Source: Bacillota bacterium
GTDB lineage: Bacteria > Bacillota > UBA4882 > UBA8346
Assembly: GCA_023426245.1 (NCBI GenBank)
Contig: JAFABB010000026.1
Location: 1-64,000 of the forward strand
DNA: 64,000 nucleotides
Direction: 5' to 3'
Part shown: positions 45,859-54,308 of the stretch, piece after piece
How positions within the stretch are numbered: position 1 is the stretch's first letter
How the letters are laid out: each line of letters opens with the position of its first letter
The notes under the pieces: generated by a model
The model's database searches: none
What the model was told of the DNA's origin: nothing
What the model saw: the letters and a program-made list of their open reading frames with translations, nothing else
Made by a program: the position numbers and the translations under genes

Positions 45859-46062
45859 AAAGAAACCTCTGTAAGTGATTTAAAGACAGCAAAGGCCGAC
45901 GGCAAACTTACCAGGGATGAGGCAGTACGGATTAAACACAAAGCGATGGAAATGGTTTTGAAAAAATTGAAGGGCGATAAGATAAAGATTCTTCGGTCCA
46001 ATATGGGGCCCATTTTCGATTGGCTGGGAACAAAGATTGAGGCTGCGGTATATAGGCCATAA
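45859..46062 (+). pseudogene. 3' remnant of a gene, no start codon
   Basis: An in-frame coding-like stretch of about 67 codons (KETSVSDLKTAKADGKLTRD ... DWLGTKIEAAVYRP) follows an in-frame TGA and ends at TAA 46060. The codon pattern and charged helical content look coding, but no ATG, GTG or TTG with a ribosome site begins it, and a terminator lies directly upstream. The repeated KADGKLTxDEA pattern resembles C-terminal parts of holin-like or phage tail-associated small proteins, but I cannot place it. Most likely a decayed remnant. Confidence 0.45.
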
Positions 46063-46250
46063 GATCAAAGAAAATGGAACGGTATCCATCGAGAAAATCC
46101 TGGATTGGTTAAAGCCAGGTAAGATTGGTCTTTATTATCAAGGCTTGGGTTGGCCTTTTTTGTATGGGACGGTAATGCCGAAAACGGATAATTTCCAGGT
46201 TAAACTGCCCCTTTTTTTATTGCAAAGGCAGGATTAATGCGTTAGCATAC

Positions 46251-46264
46251 CGAACAGATATTCG
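46251..46264 (+). promoter_or_regulatory. SOS (LexA/DinR) box upstream of uvrB
   Basis: CGAACAGATATTCG matches the Bacillus-type box CGAAC-RNRY-GTTCG at all defined positions but one. It abuts the -35 element of the uvrB promoter, where LexA would block RNA polymerase until DNA damage. Confidence 0.85.
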
Positions 46265-46265
46265 G

Positions 46266-46293
46266 TTGAACCGATTCGATAAAACGTTATAAT
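46266..46293 (+). promoter_or_regulatory. uvrB promoter
   Basis: TTGAAC (46266-46271), 16 bases, TATAAT (46288-46293). The transcript would begin near 46300, giving a very short leader before the start at 46312. Confidence 0.7.
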
Positions 46294-46311
46294 GATGAAG
46301 AGGTGTATTCA

Positions 46312-48300
46312 TTGATTAATAAAAAATTTGTGGTTCATTCCGAATATCAACCCAGTGGGGATCAGCCCCAGGCTATAGCCGGACTTGCTCAAGGAGTCCG
46401 GGAAGGATGCCGGGATCAGATCTTACTGGGGGTTACCGGCTCCGGAAAGACTTTTACCATGGCCAAGGTAGTCGAAGAGTTGCAAATGCCGACCTTGGTT
46501 CTGGCCCATAATAAGACGTTGGCGGCCCAGTTATATAGCGAGTTCAAGGAGTTTTTTCCGGAAAATGCAGTAGAATATTTCGTAAGTTATTACGATTATT
46601 ATCAACCGGAGGCTTATGTGCCCCAGTCGGATTTATATATCGAAAAAGACTCCAGCCGAAATGATGAAATCGACCGTTTGCGGCATGCGGCGACTTCTTC
46701 ATTGCTGCAACGAAAAGATGTGATTATCGTTGCCAGCGTTTCCTGCATTTACGGCTTAGGTGATCCGGAAGATTATGAAGCAATGACGCTTTCACTGAAA
46801 TCGGGGGAATTTAAGGATAGGAATCAAATCCTCCGCCGTTTGGTGGGGATTCAATACAGCCGGAACGATACCGGCTTCAGCCGCGGTACTTTCCGGGTCC
46901 GGGGCGATGTTATTGAAATCATTCCGGTTTATGGGGAAAACATCATCCGGATCGAACTGTTTGGTGACGAAGTCGAGAAGATCATTGAAATTGACCCGAT
47001 TACCGGCGAAGTATTGCAAAATTTGACGGAATTGATGATTTATCCGGCCACCCATTATATCACTTCCGAAGAGAAAATGAAGCGGGCCGTAAAGACGATT
47101 GAGGAAGAATTGGAGGAGCGGATTCGCTATTTCCGGGATAAGGACATGCTGATCGAAGCCCAACGGATCGAACAACGGACTCGCTTTGATCTGGAGATGA
47201 TGGACGAAGTGAATTTTTGCCAGGGTATTGAAAATTATTCCCGTCATTTAACCGGAAGGTCGCCGGGAGATGCCCCGGCCACTCTGATAGATTACTTTCC
47301 AAAGAATTTTTTGTTATTTATCGATGAATCCCATGTCAGTGTCCCTCAAGTAGGGGCCATGTACGCCGGAGACCGGTCCCGAAAAGAGACTCTGGTTCAA
47401 TATGGGTTTCGATTGCCGTCGGCCCTTGATAACCGGCCGCTGAAGTTTAATGAGTTTGAGGAACGAATCAATCAGGTGGTTTATGTTTCAGCGACGCCGG
47501 GGCCGTATGAAACCAAACGCACCGACCGGATTGTAGAGCAGATTATCCGGCCTACCGGCCTGGTGGATCCGGAGATAACGGTTCGGCCGGTAAAAGGGCA
47601 AATCGATGATTTATTGGAGGAAATCCGGGTCCGGGCGGATCGCAATGAACGGGTGCTAGTCACGACGCTTACCAAGAAAATGGCTGAGGACTTGACGGAA
47701 TATCTCGAAGGACTGGCCATTCGAGTCCGTTATCTCCACTCGGAAGTAAATACTTTAGACCGGGTGGCCATTTTACGTGACCTAAGGCTGGGCAAATTCG
47801 ACGTCCTCGTAGGAATCAATTTGCTCAGGGAAGGCTTGGATTTACCGGAAGTTACTCTGGTGGCCATTTTGGATGCGGATAAAGAAGGATTTCTCCGTTC
47901 AACGACCTCTTTGGTTCAGACCATTGGTCGGGCGGCCCGGAATGTTGACGGCCGGGTGATAATGTATGCCGACCGGATTACCGATTCGATGCGGGAAGCC
48001 ATTGGCGAAACCAACCGGCGTCGTGAGAAACAATTGGCATACAACCGGGAAAACAATATTACGCCGGAGACCATTAAAAAGGCTGTCCGGGATTTGATTA
48101 TGGCGGAGCAAGCGGCGGAAGATAAAGTAGAGTATGAGATGCAGAAGAAGCCGAACTTGTCTCAAGCTGAAATTAAAGGAAAGATTGGGGAATTGGAAAA
48201 AGAAATGTTAAAAGCCGCTGCCGACTTGGCCTTCGAACGAGCGGCGGAACTCCGGGATGAGATGCGCGGGTGGGAGAAGTTGGTTAAGGAAGATCGGTAG
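46312..48300 (+). CDS. uvrB: Excinuclease ABC subunit B
   Basis: 662 residues from TTG 46312, 8 bases after GAAGAGG; GTG 46303 lies inside that site. UvrB loads with UvrA at lesions and then recruits UvrC for dual incision. Walker A is GVTGSGKTFTMA, the damage-probing beta hairpin is YYDYYQPEAYVP, the DEAH-like motif is FIDESHVS, and helicase motifs V-VI are NLLREGLDLPE and QTIGRAARN. The C-terminal UVR domain (ELEKEMLKAAADLAFERAAE) binds UvrC. All family landmarks are present. It is controlled by an SOS box. Its last 17 bases overlap the convergent flavoprotein gene. uvrA is 12 kb downstream on the same strand, not adjacent as in many Bacillota. Confidence 0.98.
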   Translation: MINKKFVVHSEYQPSGDQPQAIAGLAQGVREGCRDQILLGVTGSGKTFTMAKVVEELQMPTLVLAHNKTLAAQLYSEFKEFFPENAVEYFVSYYDYYQPEAYVPQSDLYIEKDSSRNDEIDRLRHAATSSLLQRKDVIIVASVSCIYGLGDPEDYEAMTLSLKSGEFKDRNQILRRLVGIQYSRNDTGFSRGTFRVRGDVIEIIPVYGENIIRIELFGDEVEKIIEIDPITGEVLQNLTELMIYPATHYITSEEKMKRAVKTIEEELEERIRYFRDKDMLIEAQRIEQRTRFDLEMMDEVNFCQGIENYSRHLTGRSPGDAPATLIDYFPKNFLLFIDESHVSVPQVGAMYAGDRSRKETLVQYGFRLPSALDNRPLKFNEFEERINQVVYVSATPGPYETKRTDRIVEQIIRPTGLVDPEITVRPVKGQIDDLLEEIRVRADRNERVLVTTLTKKMAEDLTEYLEGLAIRVRYLHSEVNTLDRVAILRDLRLGKFDVLVGINLLREGLDLPEVTLVAILDADKEGFLRSTTSLVQTIGRAARNVDGRVIMYADRITDSMREAIGETNRRREKQLAYNRENNITPETIKKAVRDLIMAEQAAEDKVEYEMQKKPNLSQAEIKGKIGELEKEMLKAAADLAFERAAELRDEMRGWEKLVKEDR

Positions 48301-49927
48301 GTAAAATGTATTGGGAATGCTCGATTTCTCCCTTGTTCAAACCGATTTGAATCATATCGTTCTGCCGGTTTTTGTTGGGGAAATCTTCCCGGTAATGACA
48401 GCCTCTGCTTTCTTTACGCATCAGACTGCTGCCAATAACAGCCAATGCAACTTGGGCCATATTATATAGTTCGTAGAGTTCCCAACTATGAGGGTTTACT
48501 GTTAACGGAGGGAGATTTCGGTATAGCTTTGAAATCTCAGTCCAAGCGATATTGAGTGAGGAATCGCTACGGCACACCGAGACATTTTCCCACATAACCT
48601 TGGGTATCATCATTTTTAGGTGGGTCATTTCGTTTAAATCGATGAAAGATGCGGAAATAGAGTCTGGAACAATTTTATCTTCGGTAAATTCTGTATATTC
48701 TTGACTGGCAGCATATTTGGCGGCGTTTGCTCCGGCTCTGGCCCCAAAGACCTGACAGGCCGCATGCATATTACCACCTAAACGGTCGGCTCCGTGAGGC
48801 CCGGCAGCCACTTCACCGGCAGCGAATAATCCGGAGATTTGGGTTTGGGCATTTTCATCAACCAGGATGCCCCCGTTGAAAGCATGGGCAAAAATGTTGA
48901 GCTCCAAGGGTTGTTTCATCGGATCATTTGCGGCATCGAACCATTCATACCACATTTTCCATAATGAAACCTGGGCTAAATTCTCAGGAGTAATTTTGGA
49001 AATATCCAAGGAAATGCCCTGGTGATTTTCGCGAAAATGTTTAAAAATGGCAACATCTAAAGGGTAGCTTCCATCGCTGACAGTAAATGGGAAATGTTTT
49101 GCCCTCTGCTTCAGGAGAGGAATGAATTCAGGGGGTATTCCTGAGATTTTTGGATTTAAAAATAAAATTCGATCCAGAAACGGTACCTTATTTAAAGGTT
49201 TGAGCAATCCCCAACCGAATTGGATGAATTCCAGATTGAGTAATTTACAGCCCGCCCGAAGTGCTAAGGCATAACCATCGCCGGTCATCTCTTGTGTAGC
49301 GAAGTTATATTGATAAATTCCCGTACCTCCGCCGGTAGCAATGATGACTGCTTTGGCATGAATTGTATATATTTCACCTGTTTTACTAATGCCGAAGGCC
49401 CCACAACACCGGCCATCTTTGACGATTAAGTCCAGTATCATCACATCTTCCAATGTTTTCAGCCCATATTGAAAGATTGATTTTTTCACGGCATTTATGA
49501 TTTTAGGGACACCCGTTGCCTGATAACAGCGTTCTTTCCCAGCGTAACAACCTCTGACTTGAACATGAGCACCATCATGGTTTCGATCTAGCTCCAGGCC
49601 GAGTTTGGTTCCTAAATCCATCACCCGCTTCGGAGCATCATCAGCAAGTGCCCGGGCTAATATGGGATTGCACATCCCTTGAGCGGCATTTATTATATCT
49701 TGATAATGTTCATCCGGATTGTCAGTCGGATCCTTTTCGGCAGTTGCCGCCTGAATACCCCACCCGTAACTGAGGGGATAATAAGTTGCCCCCCCTTTTC
49801 CCAGTTTTGATTTGATGACAATTAAAACATCGGGAATACCGCTCTCCCGGGCGGCAATGGCGGCCCGAATCGCTGCGGCGCCGCCCCCGATAACAAGAAC
49901 CGAACAAAATAAGGTCTCTTTTTTCAT
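48284..49927 (-). CDS. FAD-dependent oxidoreductase of the fumarate reductase/aspartate oxidase family
   Basis: 547 residues from ATG 49927, with GAGGTG upstream; a GTG three codons earlier lies in that site. N-terminal FAD-binding VLVIGGGAAAIRAAIAARESG, then GKGGATYYPLS, HVQVRGCYAGKERCYQATG, ATGGGTGIYQYN and a C-terminal FAD loop GLFAAGEVAAGPHGADRLGG. The catalytic pattern resembles flavoprotein subunits that oxidise or reduce C4 or 2-hydroxy acid substrates. No partner iron-sulfur subunit is nearby. It is the last gene of transporter cluster 4, after an aldolase of the DapA family, so it may oxidise a sugar-acid intermediate; that is inference. Its stop overlaps uvrB by 17 bases. Confidence 0.88.
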   Translation of the reverse strand: MKKETLFCSVLVIGGGAAAIRAAIAARESGIPDVLIVIKSKLGKGGATYYPLSYGWGIQAATAEKDPTDNPDEHYQDIINAAQGMCNPILARALADDAPKRVMDLGTKLGLELDRNHDGAHVQVRGCYAGKERCYQATGVPKIINAVKKSIFQYGLKTLEDVMILDLIVKDGRCCGAFGISKTGEIYTIHAKAVIIATGGGTGIYQYNFATQEMTGDGYALALRAGCKLLNLEFIQFGWGLLKPLNKVPFLDRILFLNPKISGIPPEFIPLLKQRAKHFPFTVSDGSYPLDVAIFKHFRENHQGISLDISKITPENLAQVSLWKMWYEWFDAANDPMKQPLELNIFAHAFNGGILVDENAQTQISGLFAAGEVAAGPHGADRLGGNMHAACQVFGARAGANAAKYAASQEYTEFTEDKIVPDSISASFIDLNEMTHLKMMIPKVMWENVSVCRSDSSLNIAWTEISKLYRNLPPLTVNPHSWELYELYNMAQVALAVIGSSLMRKESRGCHYREDFPNKNRQNDMIQIGLNKGEIEHSQYILPTDLP

Positions 49928-49967
49928 AGTAAACACCTCATCATTAGGAAGTCATTCTTGTTAAAAG

Positions 49968-50801
49968 TCAACCTTTAATACCGGAAGAGACAATTCCCTG
50001 GACAAAATATTTTTGAAGGGCTAAAAATACGATAGCAGTTGGGATTACGGCCATTACGGCTGCGGCAAGTGAGATGCCATATTGGGGAGCAGAACCGGAA
50101 GCTCCTCCGCTCGCCCCCATAAATTGGGCTACCCCGACCGGTAGTGGTTTCAAATTATCGGAACGTATGGCTACCAATGGCCAAAGGAAATTATTCCAAC
50201 TTGAAATGAAAGTGATAATGGCCACCGATGATAAAGCCGGTTTCGACAGGGGCAACATAATGGCCCGGAATATTTTAAAATGACTGCAACCATCGATTAA
50301 AGCCGCTTCTTCCAACTCTTTAGGAATATTTTTGAAGAAGGCGGTTAATAAAAATACTCCGGTGACTTGAGCCAGTGTCGGTAAAATAATTGATGTATAG
50401 GTATTTAGCAGGTGGAGCGCTGAGAAAAGGACATATAGCGGCACAATATAAGCCTGAATTGGGAAAAGTAGCATTGAAACTACGAGTGCAAAAAGAAACT
50501 TCTTACCTCTAAACTCCAAACGCCCAAAAGCATAAGCGGCCATAGAATCCAAAAGCAATACTAAAAGGGTTGAAGTTATTGCCAGAAAGACACTATTTAA
50601 AACCCAATGAATGAAAGGGAACTTTTGCAATACATCGATGAAATTGGCGAGTGTAATTTGACTGGGAATCCATTGGGGCGGATAACTTATGATTTGACCC
50701 TCGGGTTTTAGCGAACTAATAATCGTCCAGGCTGTCGGAAACAGGAAAATAAGCGTTACCCCAAATAGTAATAAATAAAGGCCCCATTTAATGTTTTTCA
50801 A
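49968..50801 (-). CDS. ABC sugar permease, MalG/UgpE type, system 4
   Basis: 277 residues from TTG 50801, preceded by GGTGGTGA. Six transmembrane helices and the EAA loop EEAALIDGCSHFKIFRAIML (about residue 170). It ends with QGIVSSGIKG. The partner MalF-type gene ends 13 bases upstream. The flavoprotein gene follows 40 bases later, so the operon continues. No ATPase gene is present. Confidence 0.93.
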   Translation of the reverse strand: MKNIKWGLYLLLFGVTLIFLFPTAWTIISSLKPEGQIISYPPQWIPSQITLANFIDVLQKFPFIHWVLNSVFLAITSTLLVLLLDSMAAYAFGRLEFRGKKFLFALVVSMLLFPIQAYIVPLYVLFSALHLLNTYTSIILPTLAQVTGVFLLTAFFKNIPKELEEAALIDGCSHFKIFRAIMLPLSKPALSSVAIITFISSWNNFLWPLVAIRSDNLKPLPVGVAQFMGASGGASGSAPQYGISLAAAVMAVIPTAIVFLALQKYFVQGIVSSGIKG

Positions 50802-50814
50802 TTATGTCACCACC

Positions 50815-51672
50815 TTAGACTTCGGATTTTATCAATTTTGACTGGATAAATACCAGAAAGATCAAAAATATCAAAATGGTACAGCCGATGGCTGATCCAT
50901 ACCCGAGGTTGTAATTTTGAAAAGCCTGACCGTACATGTATTGAACCAGAGTCAAAGTGGCGGTCCCAGGTCCTCCGCTGGTCATTACATAGATTTGATC
51001 AAAGACTTGGACGGTATAGATTAGGGTTAGGGTAATGATAATCGATGTTACCGGCCGTAACATTGGAAAAGTAATTCTCGTAAAGATCTGGAAGGTATTG
51101 GCCCCGTCAATGCGGGCAGCCTCATAAAATTCATTATCAATTCCCTGGAGTCCGGCGAGATAAAGAATCATATTATAGCCAATCATCGACCAGACAGTAA
51201 CAATTGCCACAGAGAACAATGCCCAGGTTTCACTGGTTAGCCATTGAATTGGCCGGATATTAATCAAGCTAAAATAGTAATTTATGATTCCAAAATTATT
51301 ATCGTAAATCCAGTTCCAAATAATACCGATAACGGCCGGCATAATCACGTAAGGTGAGAAAATAATGATTCGAGCGACATTTCGGCCCTTCATTTTTTGG
51401 TTGATTAAAATCGCCAGAAAAAGGCCAAAAATAACTAACGGAGGCGCCGACCAAAGTAAAAAAAACAGGGTATTCTTTAATGAAACAAGAAAATAAGGAT
51501 CCATTCCTAATTGTCTAAAGTTAGCCAAACCAACAAAATGAGCTCCTCCAATAATGTCCCATTTCGTAAAACCAACGATCAATCCGGCAATACTGGGTCC
51601 GAGCCGGAACAATGTAAAAACAAAGAGAAAGGGAAGTAAAAACCAGAATGCGATTTTACCTTGTTTTTTCAT
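50815..51672 (-). CDS. ABC sugar permease, MalF/UgpA type, system 4
   Basis: 285 residues with six transmembrane helices. The EAA loop is YEAARIDGANTFQIFTRITF (about residue 183). It starts with a short basic tail (MKKQGK) before helix 1, and GAAAGAAGG upstream gives a moderate site. It forms the channel with the MalG-type subunit. Palindromic element copy C lies just upstream, between this gene and the binding-protein gene, as in other clusters here. Confidence 0.93.
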   Translation of the reverse strand: MKKQGKIAFWFLLPFLFVFTLFRLGPSIAGLIVGFTKWDIIGGAHFVGLANFRQLGMDPYFLVSLKNTLFFLLWSAPPLVIFGLFLAILINQKMKGRNVARIIIFSPYVIMPAVIGIIWNWIYDNNFGIINYYFSLINIRPIQWLTSETWALFSVAIVTVWSMIGYNMILYLAGLQGIDNEFYEAARIDGANTFQIFTRITFPMLRPVTSIIITLTLIYTVQVFDQIYVMTSGGPGTATLTLVQYMYGQAFQNYNLGYGSAIGCTILIFLIFLVFIQSKLIKSEV

Positions 51673-51713
51673 TCAACAGCCTTCTTTCACCGGCAGATTC
51701 TTTGTAGATTAAA

Positions 51714-51828
51714 GAGGCTGTTGCAAAAGTGATTAAAATCAATGAGAAATACAATATATACCATAAATAATGAAGTTTTACATATATTGTATTTCTCTAT
51801 CGATAAATCTTAATTTGCAACAGACCCT
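51714..51828 (-). repeat. Palindromic element, copy C
   Basis: The plus-strand ends are GAGGCTGTTGCAAAA and TTTGCAACAGACCCT, a 15-base imperfect terminal inverted repeat. The centre pairs GAAATACAATATA with its complement. Read on the minus strand it aligns nearly base for base with copy B. It occupies the gap between the binding-protein stop and the permease gene. Confidence 0.88.
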
Positions 51829-51841
51829 TTTTGTCTTAATT

Positions 51842-53125
51842 TCAGGGAGTTGCTAATATTGCATCCATATCTTTCTTTAGCTGAGGCACCACTTGAGCGG
51901 CTGGTTTATTATTTAATAATATGTCTTGAGCGGCCGTTAAGATTGGACTGGGTGCAACAGCGGAAAATACCTGAGTCGCCTTGGGTAAAGACGGTAACAT
52001 GACAAAGTAACTGGACATCGTGAGAAAAGCCTCGCGACCTGAATATTTCTTCACTTCGTCGATAGTTGAAAGTTTGGAAGGGATAGAACCCGATTTTACC
52101 CATTCTCCGGAATTATCGCAGAGCCATTTAACAAAAGTAGCTGCGGCTTTTTGCTTTTCAGGTGTGGAATTTCTATTGACCGGGAAGGTAAGGACGGTAC
52201 CTGCACCCCAAACAGCCTTCTTTTGAAAAATTTGCGGGTACGGCGCGACACCATATTTCATGTCTGTTTGTTCCAATCCCGGTAATTGCCAGGCTCCATC
52301 AATCAACATGGCCACTTTGCCAGCTTTGAAATCATCAATGGGGGCTTTTTCACCTTTGGGTACAATGGAATACTTAAATACTAAATCTTGAAGAAAGCTC
52401 CAGGCCTTAATGGCTTTCTCGTTATTGAAGGTTGCTTTTTTCATTTTTTCATTGCAAGGGATTTCACCTTGCTGGGCCATTAAAGCATACCATTGATAAA
52501 AGGCATGATGATTTGTAAGCATTCCTAAGCCGTATTGAACGACATTTTGAGGATCAAATCCGGCTTCACTGGCGTTTTTGCCATTTTTGTCAATCGTCAG
52601 TTTTTGGCCAATCTTTATTAATTCGTCCTTGTTGGAGGGAGGATTTGAAATACCGGCTTTTTGGAATAATTCCTTATTGTAAAATAAACCGTGCATATGA
52701 TAATCAAGGGGTACTGCATATTGAACGTTTTGATAGACGGTTCCCTGCCAAACGGCATCAGGATAATCTGCTTTTTTTAATTTGATATTTTTAACCTGCT
52801 TGGGATCCAAAACTTTGAAACTTGCAAACTGACCGATTTCAAACGGGTGCATCGCTAAAATCTGGGGTGGATTTCCTCCACGTTCTTCCATCATAAATTT
52901 GGAAAATAGTGGGGTCCACTGGAGGGTCATTAGATTGACATTAATGTTTGGATTCGAGCTGTTGAACCTATCAACAAAGGATTTCATTACATCCCTATCG
53001 GGACCGGTCCAGCCGCCCCAAAAATCAATTTGAACCGGACCGGCGGCACTTCCAATGCTGGAAAGCGTGATCGCTACGACGGTAATCAATAGCATTGGAA
53101 GTAAGTACATTTTTCTTTGTTTCAT
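51842..53125 (-). CDS. ABC transporter extracellular solute-binding protein (CUT1 type), system 4
   Basis: 427 residues. The signal peptide (LPMLLITVVAITLSSIGSAAG) has no lipobox. The mature part opens VQIDFWGGWTGPDRDVMKSF, a standard family 1 start, and has WTPLFSKFMME, MLIDGAWQLPG and FVKWLCDNSGEW. AGGGAGGAAT precedes the ATG. It is preceded by the DapA-type aldolase gene and followed by element C, two permeases and a flavoprotein gene. A sugar acid or glycoside of one is a plausible ligand, judging by the enzymes; that is inference. Confidence 0.93.
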   Translation of the reverse strand: MKQRKMYLLPMLLITVVAITLSSIGSAAGPVQIDFWGGWTGPDRDVMKSFVDRFNSSNPNINVNLMTLQWTPLFSKFMMEERGGNPPQILAMHPFEIGQFASFKVLDPKQVKNIKLKKADYPDAVWQGTVYQNVQYAVPLDYHMHGLFYNKELFQKAGISNPPSNKDELIKIGQKLTIDKNGKNASEAGFDPQNVVQYGLGMLTNHHAFYQWYALMAQQGEIPCNEKMKKATFNNEKAIKAWSFLQDLVFKYSIVPKGEKAPIDDFKAGKVAMLIDGAWQLPGLEQTDMKYGVAPYPQIFQKKAVWGAGTVLTFPVNRNSTPEKQKAAATFVKWLCDNSGEWVKSGSIPSKLSTIDEVKKYSGREAFLTMSSYFVMLPSLPKATQVFSAVAPSPILTAAQDILLNNKPAAQVVPQLKKDMDAILATP

Positions 53126-53291
53126 TCATATTCCTCCCTTTTTTATTTAAAACAGCCCTGAAAGAGCTATTTTAATCAAATATTTTTCTCTTTAAAACTT
53201 ATCCACTTATTGAAAAATTCCTGTCTAAACTAGGATTTGGTCATTGAATTTTGGAGGAAACCACCTCTTGTTAAAAAATATCAAATTTTTA

Positions 53292-54218
53292 CTACTTGCA
53301 ACCATAATGTTCCGAATAAGTCTGGATTAATCGGGAAATATCTTTTCGTACGGCATTAGAAACGGGGATATAGGGCTCTGTTGCTTTTTCTCCGCAAATG
53401 TCCAGCTGGGATAAAGCTGCTTTACGCCAGACAATTGCCGACATCCAGGAATTACTGTATAAATTGATTTTATTGATTTCGTTGATTTGACCCGCTAATT
53501 CTTCGGCAAATTGAAGATTCCCATTTTGAACCGAATTAAAAAGGGAAACGAAAATTCGCGGGAAAACATTGGCAAGGGAAGGGACGATTCCGTGGGCTCC
53601 CGCAGTTAGGCCTTGAAGACTTAAGGCTTCATCACCGACGAAAACACGGAAATCGGGGTTATTGCCGTATTTTTGGATTATCCCAAGCAAATAGTTTAGA
53701 TTCCCACTACTATCTTTGATGCCGATAATGTTTTTATTGCGCGTGAAGATTTTGTCCAGGGCGCTCAGGCTAATTTCAGAACCGCATGTAATCGGGATAT
53801 TATAAAGAATAATCGGTAAGGATGAATGAGATGCGACTTCAGAATAAAAAGTGACAATTTCATCATCACTATGAGTAGGATAATAGTAAGGCGGAGAAAC
53901 AACTACGGCATCACCGCCAATTTCTTCAGTGGTTTTTAAATTTTCGAGAACACGGTGTAACCCGGTGTCGCTGATACCGATTAAAACGGGAACCCGCTTT
54001 CGGGTTTCCTTTACCGTAACCTCGATAATCTTTAAGCGATCCTTGGGATCCAAACGGGCGAATTCACCGGTGGTTCCCATGGGGAATAAGGCATGAACGC
54101 CACCTTCAATTACATAATTAATCAATTTTCTTAAGGCTGGAAAGTCAACCGTTTCATCATTATGTAACGGAGTAATGAGGGGAACTACGATACCTGCTAG
54201 TTCTTGGGGATTCATCAT
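53292..54218 (-). CDS. DapA/NanA family aldolase or synthase
   Basis: 308 residues from ATG 54218, 9 bases after AAAGGAG. A class I aldolase TIM barrel with the Schiff-base lysine in IIGIKDSSGN, the catalytic tyrosine in ILYNIP and the GTTGEF loop that holds the keto acid carboxylate. The family includes dihydrodipicolinate synthase, N-acetylneuraminate lyase and 2-keto-3-deoxy sugar-acid aldolases. Location in a catabolic transporter cluster with an IclR regulator argues for a catabolic aldolase rather than lysine synthesis. A composite operator lies upstream at 54260-54284. Specificity is unresolved. Confidence 0.9.
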   Translation of the reverse strand: MMNPQELAGIVVPLITPLHNDETVDFPALRKLINYVIEGGVHALFPMGTTGEFARLDPKDRLKIIEVTVKETRKRVPVLIGISDTGLHRVLENLKTTEEIGGDAVVVSPPYYYPTHSDDEIVTFYSEVASHSSLPIILYNIPITCGSEISLSALDKIFTRNKNIIGIKDSSGNLNYLLGIIQKYGNNPDFRVFVGDEALSLQGLTAGAHGIVPSLANVFPRIFVSLFNSVQNGNLQFAEELAGQINEINKINLYSNSWMSAIVWRKAALSQLDICGEKATEPYIPVSNAVRKDISRLIQTYSEHYGCK

Positions 54219-54259
54219 CAAATAAGACTCCTTTCATGGATGGGGGATTTTAAATTGAT

Positions 54260-54284
54260 GTTCATTATTGTTGAACGACGTTCA
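54260..54284. promoter_or_regulatory. Composite operator upstream of the aldolase gene
   Basis: GTTCA, 7 bases, then TGAACGACGTTC. The 11-base core GAACG-A-CGTTC is palindromic. The same layout and spacing recurs upstream of iclR at 55075-55099, so both are likely bound by the IclR protein. It lies 42 bases before the aldolase start. Confidence 0.75.
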
Positions 54285-54308
54285 TTTACTTAGGTAAAAA
54301 ATTGATTA

